From contig CAJJDP010000078.1 of NCBI GenBank assembly GCA_905182995.1, positions 248,001 to 312,000 of the forward strand: a stretch of DNA of 64,000 nt, in the 5' to 3' direction. Of this stretch, positions 51,101-64,000 are shown piece after piece. The position numbers and the translations under genes were made by a program. Origin of the DNA: Paramecium octaurelia. Its lineage: Eukaryota > Ciliophora > Oligohymenophorea > Peniculida > Parameciidae. Under the pieces are notes generated by a model. It saw only the letters and a program-made list of their open reading frames with translations. It did no database searches and had not been told where the DNA came from. How positions within the stretch are numbered: position 1 is the first letter of the stretch; the number at the start of each line of letters is the position of its first letter.

Positions 51101-52631
51101 TTAGTTGCAACCTCCAATAAAAGAGCAACAGGGTTAAACAATCACAGGGTAAAATCTAATTGAGGCTCTTGAAATTAAATTAGCCAGAGAGAACCTTGTG
51201 TTTGAGGATACTCTTGAGTTCCCATTGATTGAAGTGGATAAAGAGAAACTAAAACAAATCCATTAATCTGAAGATGAATTTAAAGAGATGGATGTGTTGA
51301 TCTTGGATAAGAGCAGATTGTACCTCGATTTTCACTCAGATGTCGATGAGGATGTCGTATAAGAGTTTTATGAGTAATTGAGACAATAAAATAAAGTATT
51401 GGTCATTCTTTTGGAACTGGGAATGAGTATACTGATACTTATCCAGAACACATCAACCATTTTAATAGACAATATTTTCAGAGAGATTATTGTTTTGTAT
51501 ATTAATGTTGTGTAGGGATACTTAATAGTCTTTGTAAAGTTGATTTTCATATGTTTGTTGTTCAATGAGCAATATTGCAATCACTTTTTCAAATAGAAGT
51601 ATTTTATCGGGTTCTACATCTTTATTTTAATCTGGTGGATCATGCACATCTTTAGTGTAAAAGAAGGTATAATAGGAGAGGTTTGTATTGCCATAGGTAT
51701 CTTCCTCTCCTTCTTGACTCAGTTGAACCCCATAATCAAAATGAAATACAAGGTTGTGGAAAGTGTTGTTATGATCTGTATGAATATTATTGCAGCTGTG
51801 GTTAATAAATGGGATAAGTCCTTAATTTATTATGCTAGTTTACTCTAACTAATATTTGTATCAAACTAAATCTATAAATTCTTGAAGAATGTTGAAGCTT
51901 ACAACTAAAAATGCAAACTAAAATACAAGCATGAATAATTAGATCAGTTAGTAAAACATTAATTGCCTACTCACATGCTCGACTAGTTTTTACAATTACA
52001 ATAATCCAGAGCAGTCTTGAAGGATTAACATGAAGATGTTACCCTTCTGTTTGCTGATATTGCTGGTTTTACAGAATATTCAAGTAAAGTAGCTCCTGAA
52101 TAAGTTGTGTTTATGCTGAGAAATCTATTCACTGAATTCGACAAGTGTTGTCAAGAGAAGAACGTATACAAATTATACACGATTGGGGATTGTTATGTTG
52201 TCATGGGGATGGTAGATGCTAAAGACAGGAATCCAGCTTTGGAGGCTAAGAATACAGTGGAAATGGCATTTGAAATGATTAATATCATTAGTAAGGTCAG
52301 AGACAAAATTAATAATTCAGACTTACATATGAGGATAGGGATTCATACTGGTAAAATCATAGGGGGAGTTCTTGGAACAGATATTGTAAGATATGACATC
52401 TATGGACCAGACGTATTGATAGCAAATAAAATGGAATCTAAGGGCGAAAGAGGTTAAGTACAAGTTTCTGAAACTACCAAAAAAACATTGGAATTATGTT
52501 ATCCTGAAGAATTTCAATATTAATCTCATTGCATGGTGAAAATCCCATCAATCGACAGAAATACTGAAGGCCATTTCATTTAAATTAAGACCTTCCAAGA
52601 ACCATCTATGGATATACAGAATTTTAATTGA
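45193..52631 (+). CDS. guanylyl cyclase fused to a P-type-ATPase-like domain, about 2470 aa
   Basis: ATG 45193, intron 45280-45305 (26 nt, ends AAG, giving QIEFENGDTVNLKG), then one frame to TGA 52629-52631. N-terminal ~1200 residues: P4-type-ATPase-like with IIILKRNEVCPADCLILE, VNNTCVNGQTDEGVKG, phosphorylation loop FDKTCTLT (normally DKTGTLT), SGDTKNK and GDEANDSI (normally GDGAND). The C-terminal half has two sets of membrane helices, each followed by a cyclase domain. The first (VAILFCDICEFD, KIETVGKTYMAASG, GDTVNTTSR) is C2-like. The second (TLLFADIAGFTEYS, YTIGDCYVVMG) has both metal-binding Asp, so it is C1-like. This swapped order and fusion are known for ciliate and apicomplexan guanylyl cyclases. 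It makes cGMP at the membrane. Confidence 0.95.
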
Positions 52632-52657
52632 TAAATATACTAATAATTATATTCATC

Positions 52658-55600
52658 TCAATTTTTGTTATGTTTCAATGCTTCTTAATAAATACCATAG
52701 AAAATGGAATCTTTCAACAATAATAAGTCCTTTGTCTTGCCATACTCTTTGATTTCTCCTGCATCAACAACAATAATTCTAAAATATCAAAATTAATTAT
52801 TACTTATCACAATGCAAAATCGTATTGATTCTATGAGCAATTGTAATAACAGTGCAATCCTTGAATGCACTCAATATTGTTTCTTGTATCTTATGCTCAG
52901 TTTCAACATCAATATTTGCAGTTGCCTCATCGATGAGAACGACTTTACTTTTTTTTAAAACAGCCCTGGCAATGCAAATTAATTACTTCTCTCCAGAACT
53001 CAGGTTGTCTCCTCCTTCACTAATTTAAGTATTTAATCCATTCCTCTACTAAGTCAAATCTTTCAAACAACATTGCTCCAAGACACTTACGATTTCTTCA
53101 TCCGTTCTCTAATTTAAAGGGTCTATGTTCTCTCTTAAAGTACCATCGAAGATCGTGGAATCTTGCATAATCATAGTAATATGCTCTCTAAGTTATTTTA
53201 ATGAGATAGCGGATATATCAACATTATCAATAACAATCTTGCCTTCAAGAGCCTCAAGAATTCTTAGGAGAGTTAGTGTCATAGTAGACTTACCTGCTCC
53301 AGTTCTACCTACAACTCCAATCTTATCTTAAGGATCAATAGTAAAATTTAGATTCTTCAAAGCAGGTTTCAATCCTTCTCGATACCTGACTGAATAATTG
53401 GCATATTCTATTCTTCCCTCTTTTGGCCAATGATCTAAATAATTCTCTTAATGAGAGGCTTCCACTAAATGATTATCAACCAACTCTTTATATCCCGGTT
53501 CAGGTTCTATCTTGGTGAATGCCAAGCATCTCTCAAATGAAACCAATCCCAATTACAATTAACTAAAGGATTGAACACATTCTGAGACATTACCATCTAT
53601 TTAAGTTGCATATGTCAATAACAATCCAGCCAAAGATGGATTAGAAAAGGAGAAGAATACACAATAAGCTATTGCCATGGCATTAACAACTAAGCTTACC
53701 AATCCCAATACCAACATAAACCATGTCTAAGTTCCTATTAATTCTAAGAACACTCTTCGATTTACATCCATATTATCACAATGTTTTTCTATGAACTTAC
53801 TTTCCTTCTTAAATACTCTCACATAACTCTACCCATTTATGCATTCACCAAAGAAACTCACTATAGGACTCTTAGAGATGGATTCCAACCTTTGTAATTC
53901 TCTACTGGCAGTCACATATAACTATTGAATCCACCAACATAGAGCGAAGTAAAAGAATAAGGGGATCAGCATGTAAGCAGTACTTGAGTAAACATAAATA
54001 GTCAAGTTTGCTATCAATAAACTCGTAGAGATAAAAAACCAACTCAATCCCCAATATATTTCACTATCCAATGAATTTTAATCCTTTGTCAATCTATTCA
54101 ATATTCTACCTAATGGAACTCTTTCAAAAAATGAACATTATGGAGCATATAATAAACAGCTATCATTAATTATACTCTTTACTTTATCATTTTTGTATGG
54201 ATTTTGTCAGATGTTCTTGTACCAGCCGAAACTAACAACAGAGGTCTCAGAAATGCAAATACTCCCTATCCCAATGAGAAATAAAAGTAGACTTCTAAAT
54301 ATTTATAGTTATCGATTTCTTCATCCTCCTCTGCCTTAGAAGTCCAAAGAGCAATCAAAATCGAAGTACCAAAATAGCATCCTATCCAACAAATCTATAT
54401 AAACACCAACAAAATTATATTGAAATATCCAGTTAATTTAAAGTATTATTTGTAAGTTTCTAATGCCAAATTCCCCCTTTCTCTATCTTCATCTAGCATC
54501 AATTCATTATTCTAGTCATTTTTGGGTTCCTCCTTAGATGATGCTTATTTAACTAATTAAGGAATTTCCTCGACCTTCTACTCAATTGTCTCTTCATCCT
54601 CATTTTGATGTTGATTTTTGTATAGCTTTTGGAATATTGAATCAAAGCTAGGTGATTGTTTAATTTCTTGGAATGTTCCCTATTCAATTACTGCTCCATT
54701 TTCAAGTAAATAGACGTAGTCTACATACTGTAAATTATTTAAGGCATGAGTGATAAGAATTCTTGTTTTATTTCTCAAATATCCATTTAAACATTCATTC
54801 ATAATGAAATTTCCAACATGAGCATCAACTGCACTGATTGGATCATCCAATAATATTATGTCAGCATCACTGTAGATAGCCCTAGCCAAACTTATTCTTG
54901 CCTTTTATCCACCAGATAGGTTTATTCCCTTTTCTCCAATCATAGTCTCGTCCCCTTTTATTAATATCTTCAAATCCTACTATAAACAGGAATATTTAAG
55001 TGCATTCTAGTATTTCTATTCTTTATACTCTAATCCGAATAAGATGTTTTCTTTTACAGTTAAATTTTGTATCCAATATTTCTATCCTACATATGCCAAT
55101 GACCCTGTTATCGTAACCTTAGGAGGATTCTCAGGGTTATACAACATCTCCCCTATTATGGCCTAAATTATTGAAGTCTTGCCTGATCCCACATCTCCTA
55201 TTATACCAATTAACATCCCCTTTTTTATTTCCATATTGATATTAAATAAGACTTGCTTCTTCTCGTTTTCCTTCTGACTTTATTCCTCTACCTGAAGCTT
55301 TTTACTTTTCTTTTATTTCTTCTTCTTCTTGTTTTCCTACTCCTTCTTCTCTTACTCATCAATCTCCTCCTTTTTGAGTGTTGACCAATAGAAGTTACCA
55401 TCTCTTATTTCAACTGATTTTTCATCCCCATAATAATCAAACTAAATGCAATCAGATTATAATTCATCAGTAAATAAAAATTTCTATATTCTTTTTAAAC
55501 TTATGTTAGTAGCCATGACTTCATTAATGGCTATTGGCAATTGCAACAAAGGCTATTGTAACATTTAGAATAAGCTGATAATTGCAAAGGTACTGCCAGC

Positions 55601-56722
55601 GCTTAGTTGATGACCTAATAGAATGTGCATAAGGAAGGTTCCACACAATATTAATAGTGGACTTAGCCATACTGAAAATATGTAAAATGCAGTTCCAAAG
55701 TAACGCTTTCTGGTGATATCAATCTCAGCTTTCCTCAATTTGAACAGTTTTTCTCTAAAGAACTCTTCAAATGCATTTATTTTAATGAACTTGATTTATG
55801 AAAATATCTAATTTGCACAATTTGTTCTCTTGTCCTTCTCCTTCATCATTGTCTATTAGTATTTCATGAGGAACTTTCCTATCAAGGTATTCCACACTGC
55901 CGTTAAGATCATTATTCCAAATCCACCGAGAAATGACAATCCAATATAAGCAAACATTAAATATATAGTAACTATTAATTAGATTGGAACCAATGCAGCA
56001 ACACCTAAATAATAAGTAACAAATTATAGTTTCCCTGCATCCACCTACATCAAATTTATCACTTCTCCAGTCGTGTATCTAGGATTGCTTAAGAAAGAAG
56101 TTCGTAAGCTTTTATTCATTAATTCTACCGAAAGCACAGATTAGGCGTCGAATCCGAAAGATCTCTTAAAATATCAATTCTTAATTACAATCTCTAGTCT
56201 TGCTTAAGCATTTGCTATCATGTTGATTGCTCTTGATATTATAATAACAGCGATAATTGTCGAAGCATAATAATAGTCTTCTTCCTAATTTGTAATATAA
56301 TCTATAATGCTTTTAATCATCATTGGGATGATTACAGCGGTACTGACTGATATTATCAACCATACAAAAGTAATTATGATTTGCTTCTGAAAAGTGTAAT
56401 ACAAAGCCTTAAATATTGTGTTTTCCCCTCTCTAGGTAATGATCAACTAATTTTTAAATTTCTCAAATAAATATTATGATCTCTCTGTTTTTGAAAGTGG
56501 CTGAATAGTTTCCACTTCTAATGGCTGTTTTTAAGCTAGTTTTCTAAAACTTATAATTAAATCTTACAGCGTTGGATAAATCCAGGATACAAACAACTTC
56601 CCCAAGAATCCTGCTTTTTCTCTTGCTGTTTTTTTCTGCTCTGGGATGAGGGTCTCTACGAAACTCCCAAAATCCCCGAAGCTATCATTTATTAATCCTT
56701 TTCTTAGATTATCGCTACTCAT
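52658..56722 (-). CDS. ABC transporter, ABCC/MRP type, about 1330-1345 aa
   Basis: ATG 56722 to TGA 52658-52660, with a 25-nt intron close to the C-terminus and at least one more unlocated intron, since the length is otherwise not divisible by three. Layout is TMD1-NBD1-TMD2-NBD2 without an extra N-terminal TMD0. NBD1: [11 protein letters not shown] (Walker A), [16 protein letters not shown] (signature) and [15 protein letters not shown] (Walker B and D-loop). NBD2: [42 protein letters not shown] and IAHRINTI. The usual NBD1 asymmetry of ABCC proteins is present (Asp in place of catalytic Glu after Walker B). It exports organic anions or conjugates. Its stop is 26 bp from the convergent cyclase stop. 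Confidence 0.92.
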
Positions 56723-56857
56723 TAAATATGGAAAAAAGAATTAATTATAAAATCACTATTTAAACTTTCAAAAATTCTTCGAAAACAAAAATTTTTCGAT
56801 TCTATAATCCATTTAAATTGATTACCATGGCTGTTATAAAATATTAATATTTAAATA

Positions 56858-58532
56858 ATGAGGACAAACCAAGGCTCGAGTAATGACTTGCTATATCGCT
56901 CAAACCAAACAAGACGAGATACTGATCCATATGCACCCAATTCTCCAAATGCTTTGAAGGAATAAACTGAGTATATAACACGGGAAAAATATAATAAATT
57001 AAAGGATCTCAATTCAAAATTGAAGGTAAGTGCAGTCTCTCAACAGTATAGGCAGCCTTGAGAGATTACATGCAAGAAGGCAAAGATTAGGAGAAGATAT
57101 TATAGTTGAAAGAAGAAATCATATAAAAATATGAGAGGGAACGATCAGATTGGCAACATAAAGGCAATGAAGATTTGAAATCCCAATTAAATCAACTGAA
57201 AATTAAGGTTCAGAAGAAGAAAACCAAAATGAGGTTATTGAAGGATCAATCTAAAGTGTTTGATGCTAGGTTGGATTAATAAAAAGCTTCATTCCAAGTT
57301 GAATTGGACAGAGTACAACGACTCTATGATGCATTAACCACAGAAATGTATGAGTTTCAAATAACAAATTAGCAAGGATCATGAGAAACGATATAAATTA
57401 TTGAAAGACGAAAATAATGTTATTAAATAAGCTGTCGTAGTGAAAGAAGAGCAATCTCGATATCTTGAAATTGAATTAAAAGAGGATAAATAAAAAATCT
57501 AGATTTTAGAATCAAAAATAAATGAGCAATTTGAAGAAAATAGAATTTTATAATTGACAATTGATAATTTAACTAATAAGAACTAAGATTTAGAAAAATT
57601 GATTAAAATTAATGAAGCAAACCATTAATAAGAATCAAATAAACTTTAATCTGATAAACTCTCATAACAGCAAGAATTAAATTCATAAATTAATAAAAAA
57701 AAAGATAAGATCAAAGCGATGAATAATCAAATTTAGTAATTAGAAAATACGGTTAATTAAAAATAATAGCAAGAATTTAAATTAAATAATTTAGTTTAGG
57801 AAAAACAAAAAGAGTATCTAAAATTGTAAGCACAATTAGAAGATTAAAAAAATAAAATTGATTAAGTATCAAAGGAAGCTAATTATTACCTTTCGGATAT
57901 TAAATAGTTAAAGTCTGAATTAGAATAATAAAAGTCTTTAGTAAAAACGAATGAAGATAAATTGGCTGAGTATGATAAGCAATATCAATTAGATCAAGAA
58001 GAAAAAAACTAAATTTTGTAAGATTTAGAATAATTGAAATAAGAAAATAGAAGAATCTAATAGTTATTGTATGAATTTGATAATGATATTTCTTATCTGA
58101 ATTAATAGCATTTAGAAGTAATAGTTTAAGCATATCATAGAGACAAAGATCAATAGAAAAGACAGTAGAGTATTTGCAAAATCAATTAAAGCATTCATAG
58201 GAAAATTTAGCTGAATCTAAAAGTCTACTTTTGGAAATGTAGAAATAATAAGCTACGAATGAGGAATAGATAGAGTTCTATAAAAATAAATATCAAAAAT
58301 CAAAATAAAATCGAAAAAGACTATAAAATGAGTAAAGATGTGTAAATTTACACCTATATAATAGTTAGAAGAAAGGATCAAAATGATTGAGTATGACAGA
58401 ATTCAAGATGAGAGAGAGGTTCTAAGGAATAAAGACAATATTATTCAATAGAAATAAGTTTAATAGAGTAAGATTAGAGTGTTGGATGATATTTAAAATA
58501 TGATAAAACTACATAAAAGGACTAATTTCTGA
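56858..58532 (+). CDS. long coiled-coil protein, 525 aa
   Basis: ATG 56858 to TGA 58530-58532 with four introns, 57026-57051 (26 nt), 57348-57372 (25), 58118-58140 (23) and 58342-58364 (23), all GTA..TAG. Spliced length is divisible by three. Residues 1-45 are a polar head (SSNDLLYRSNQTRRDTDPYA). The rest is nearly continuous coiled coil rich in Gln, Lys, Glu and Leu. Such proteins in ciliates are usually cytoskeletal or basal-body components. No specific family was recognised. It is divergent from the ABC transporter across 135 bp. Confidence 0.78.
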
Positions 58533-58623
58533 ATACTTAGTTTTGTGTTCTTTGTAATTCATGCAAAAAAATAGATATTATTATTTTAAATATAGATTTA
58601 ATCACTTATTGTTCAGATAGTCA

Positions 58624-59743
58624 TCACTTATCTGTTTTGAACAAATATGGTTTTTCTTAAGTCAAAAGAGGTGCATCACAATCAGGAATGGGAATCTAGT
58701 CTTTTGTGGCATTATTAATCTTGGTAGCTCCTTGGCTAGTGTTTGAATTTAAGGAATGTTTATCAAATTGAGTTCTTACAAATTAAACAGTTTCTTTCAT
58801 AATATCCTAAGGTCTTTTTGAATTGTGGGTCCCTTCAAATTGTTTCAGTACTTTGGTTCCTCTAAATTTTTCCATGAGAATTTTGGGATGTTTTTCAATG
58901 ATTAATTGATCTTATCTGGCTGACAAGAAAACAATGGAAACATCAGTAGGTAGAGCTAAATGTGATAGTGATGGCAGATTTACTTTGAATGGCGTATGAG
59001 ATATTGAGGTCTTCGATGTTAAATTTGGCCTCTCTTCTAATTTTGGCTTTGACGAGACACCAGAAACAATTGAAGCAACAACTGGGTATGTTATAACTAT
59101 TTGATGCTAATTCTTGACAGAGATGAGTTAAATTAGAGAAAGGACTATCACACACTAATACTTTGAAATTATAATTGAGAGTCGCTGCAAGAATGGCTGT
59201 CACTGAGCCCATGGATCTGCCCCACAATCCAATTTATGTAATGAAAGGCTGTTCAACTTATAATTATTAGGTTCACTTACTTTTTTCTATCTCAAATGGT
59301 CATAGAGGTCATTAACATCTTTTGATTCGTAATAGCCTAAGGAAATGTATTCACCTTACGATTATCCAGAACCTACGTAAAATAGCTTAGTAAGTTACCA
59401 GATAGGTCAATTCCACAAACTGCTATGTTGTTCGGGAGTAAGTATTCAACAATGGTTAAGGCTTCCACTCTGCTGCTAGAGTTCCCATGTAAATAGATCA
59501 TGCATGGATGTGGTTTGTCTTACATTCTTATAGGCTCAAACAAGCTGTAAATAATTTAGTCAAATACCTGCATTACAAAGTCAATCCTCTGGAGTTTTAA
59601 AATTCAAAGTCAGATCGTTTAGTAACAGTATCTTACACCATGAAAATCTCATTTCCCATATCTTTTAGTCTATAGTTATGTCTGGGCGGCCTTACTATTG
59701 GTTTCCAAAGCTTTTCTGTGCATCGGTAAGATGGTTATTTCAT
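58624..59743 (-). CDS. alpha/beta hydrolase, ABHD17/BEM46-like serine hydrolase, 336 aa
   Basis: ATG 59743 to TGA 58624-58626. Introns include 59545-59567 (23 nt, CAG acceptor), a 26-nt TAG intron after IDLS, a 32-nt intron ending CAG before PFITQIG, and a 28-nt TAG intron before LPTDVS. Spliced length is divisible by three. Motifs: IYLHGNSSS (oxyanion loop), GIDLSGSGQSQG, nucleophile elbow GLWGRSMGSVTA, acid in VFLSARQDQLI and catalytic His in EGTHNSKRP. The triad is complete. A Cys cluster (SCCFNCFWC) could be lipidated. ABHD17-type relatives depalmitoylate proteins, but substrate choice cannot be read here. Confidence 0.88.
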
Positions 59744-59760
59744 TTTAAAATAATATGTTG

Positions 59761-61697
<1,937 letters not shown>

Positions 61698-61965
61698 TTC
61701 CAATGTGTCTAAATTAGGAATTATTTATATTATATTGAAATAAATATGGTTGTATATGTAAAACATTATATATGCACTCATAAATTTAATAATTGATCAG
61801 ATTAAAACTAATTATTATATATTGTTTAATAGAATGAAAAAGTGTAAAGAATTATTGATATGTTGATATTTATTGATAATTTTTTATAATATATTTGATA
61901 GTGCTATTGTTTTTAGTTTTAATAATGTTTTACCAACTCATCATAATTTAAACTAAAACTCATTC

Positions 61966-64000
61966 TCATTAATTTTCATCAATATATGCTTGCATTTATG
62001 AGTTTGACAACTTTTCATAAAATAAAATCTTAGAATCTTGTCCTAAGATGTAATCAATTGAGAAATCATTCTTATTATTATTGAACAGATTTCTCATTTT
62101 CAATAAATGGTACTTTAATTTAATTGACTCAATTTTAATAAAAGTAGAATTCTTTAATAAATTCGGTAGTTTTATGTAATAATTATGTACTTGATTGAAG
62201 CTCAAAGGAATTTCAGAATTTTTAATCTCCATATTTTTAACAACATTCAAAGCTTCATTAAGGACTGCAATTTTCTATTAATCTAATCGCTATTACTTTT
62301 ATTTTAATATTTCATGAGATTGATTCCATTTATTATTCTTCTTCCACTCATTAGCATTAAATATATTATTAATTAAATATTCAACTTCTTTCAACTGAAT
62401 CGTTTTTTTTTAGATTGATTATTCTATTTTCTAAAATGACAAATTTGCAAATTTCAAAAGGATGATCCTATGAGCGTAGATGTCACCAGCAAGGACATTA
62501 TCATCCTTATGCTTATCTTATTATTCAAAAAGTAATTCTTCACTTTGTATAGCAAATAAAGAGTAACGATAAATATCATTTAGAATGTCAAGATAATTCT
62601 TCATCAATCGATAACCTTTCAAATTTTCCCAATTAATCCTCTTAAGTGGATCATATACAATCATTTTTTCAATTAACTATCTTAAATCAGAATTCTTATA
62701 TAAATTGTAAATTATACTCTCATTGAGTCAGGACATTTAAAGGGATTTGTTTTAAGCAATTTCTGTTATTACCTGATTTCGTTGAAACTATTGATGTTAA
62801 TGTAATCTTATCTATACATCATGTAATATATCAATACTCCTAGCTTGGAATAAGTAAAGAATATTACCGAGAAAACATCGCATTGATCGTTATAGCCCTT
62901 ATCGTTCTCTAATACTTCAGGTGCTATATAAAGGAGACTACCAACATCTGTATGGGCTAGAAGTGAACAAGAAATTATCTTGGACACTCCAAAATCAATG
63001 ATCTATATTATGCTAAGTCAATTACTTTGTAAATTTTACCATTGTTGTCATCAAATTTAACCATAATGTTCTCTGGCTTAATATCTCTATGAACAATACT
63101 TTTCCTTTTAAGTTATTCATAACCAGAAATTATCTGGCCTAGAAAATCAATGATTTCTAAATCAGTAAAATTATTATTTTATCTCATGAATTTCCCAATG
63201 TCCATGTCACATTTTTCTAAAAATATATAATACCATTAAGAATCCTTAATTATTTTAATGATTTTTATTATGTTCTGATGATTATCCCCTTCAAGACAAC
63301 CACAGATTTAAACTTCTCTTAAATCCTTCTCATTATTTTATTCTTTCTTTTGAATCAACTTGCACACCAATGTCTCTCTTGTTTAAATATTGAAGGCATT
63401 GACAACCAATCCTTACTGTCCGTGTCCAACAAAGTCTGATTACCTTAGAAAATATGTGTTTTCCAAAAGATAACAATCCTATTTGAAATCATTATTGTCT
63501 CCCTCTCTTTTACCTTTTTCATAAACAAGCATTCTCTTATACAATTCCATCAACCTTTAGTGATCATTGTCACTAGCTTTTTAGTTTAATATGCTTTAAC
63601 AGAATTCTCTTTGTTTGATTATCAAATTCTGATATGAGCTTGCTTCGAAGGGTTTCTTACCATCATTGCAAATGTAATATAATAGCATTCCCAACTAATT
63701 TATCAAATTTATCTTACATTATAAAGACAACACTAATTATTTAAGGTTTGCCCTTTGATCAGAGTTTCTGGTGCTGCAAAATCAGACATCCCATTTATAG
63801 AGTCTACGAATCCATCTTCTGATTTCTCAGCCGATTTGAAATCTGATATCTACAATATTATCAAGTCTATTACTTTAAGAATATACTCATTGTCTTTTAT
63901 TTGTTTGACTAGAATAGATTTAGGTTGTAAGTCTCTAACTATTATTTTACGCTATTGTAGATGATTGAATCCTGCTATCAATTAACAAAAAAAATTCTCC
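61966..64000 (-). CDS. protein with two tandem kinase domains (N-terminus outside the window)
   Basis: The frame enters from the right edge and ends at TGA 61966-61968. Domain 1 is degenerate: the catalytic loop reads IIVRDLQPKSILV (HRD to VRD, Lys to Gln), the Mg2+ motif is SDFKSAE instead of DFG, then FAAPETL and LGMLLYYICNDGKKPFEAS. After a ~60-residue linker, domain 2 is intact: SDFVGHGQQGLVV, VCKLIQK (catalytic Lys), SIVHRDIKPENIMV, IIDFGVSK and YIAPEVL, then DVFSLGVLIYYMM. Introns include 23-24 nt GTA..TAG ones and 62844-62867, whose AAG end is required to give DVFSLGVL. No TGA separates the domains, so they form one gene unless a start at ATG 63550 is used instead. Confidence 0.78.

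Noticed and set aside
61966-63550. A separate single-kinase gene starting at ATG 63550
   Set aside because: The frame continues without TGA into an upstream kinase domain and splices cleanly, so one two-domain gene is preferred, although the shorter model cannot be excluded.

Overview
The window looks like somatic (macronuclear) DNA of a ciliate of the Paramecium type. The DNA is strongly AT-rich. Long frames open only when TAA and TAG are read as glutamine and TGA is the sole stop. Genes are packed tightly, often 20-150 bp apart. They are interrupted by tiny 20-32 nt introns that begin GTA (sometimes GT) and usually end TAG. The content agrees: a trichocyst matrix protein, a P-type-ATPase/guanylyl-cyclase fusion of the ciliate/apicomplexan kind, many protein kinases, a CNBD potassium channel and a divergent tubulin. 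All gene models below were read with that code. Most assembled coding lengths come out as multiples of three after the introns are removed, but introns whose length is itself a multiple of three can be missed.

Layout. 1-6 kb: a multi-pass membrane protein followed by a decayed-looking tract, then an assembly join. A single n at 4003 separates two identical 1291-bp blocks, almost certainly one locus represented twice. 4.8-8.2 kb: two tandem genes of unknown function, the second a coiled-coil protein. 8.3-12.4 kb: a CHAT-protease/NB-ARC/TPR-like STAND protein on the minus strand. 12.5-14.8 kb: a probable mitochondrial ciliate protein and a very divergent tubulin. 14.9-17.3 kb: a CNBD potassium channel. 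17.5-21.9 kb: a Kar5/GEX1-like candidate, a C2H2 zinc-finger protein, a trichocyst matrix protein and a membrane-anchored dephospho-CoA kinase. 22.2-28.1 kb: a membrane reductase-like protein, a maleylacetoacetate-isomerase-like GST, an ULK-like kinase, a coiled-coil protein and a ubiquitin-protease homologue lacking its catalytic residues. 28.3-32.2 kb: a large intronless type I membrane protein. 32.8-41.0 kb: a kinase with a PH-like N-terminus, UDP-glucose dehydrogenase, a kelch protein and an importin-beta family receptor, all on the minus strand. 41.0-43.5 kb: a small secreted candidate, a PIG-S-like candidate and a weak membrane ORF. 43.9 kb: a tRNA-Ile gene. 45.2-52.6 kb: the guanylyl cyclase. 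52.7-61.7 kb: an ABCC/MRP transporter, a coiled-coil protein, an alpha/beta hydrolase and a phosphatidylinositol 4-kinase. 62.0 kb to the right edge: a protein with two kinase domains that runs out of the window.

There is no operon logic. Genes are independent and often convergent or divergent with very short spacers. The kinases, PI4K, cGMP synthesis and CNBD channel point to signalling, but no shared pathway can be shown from position alone.
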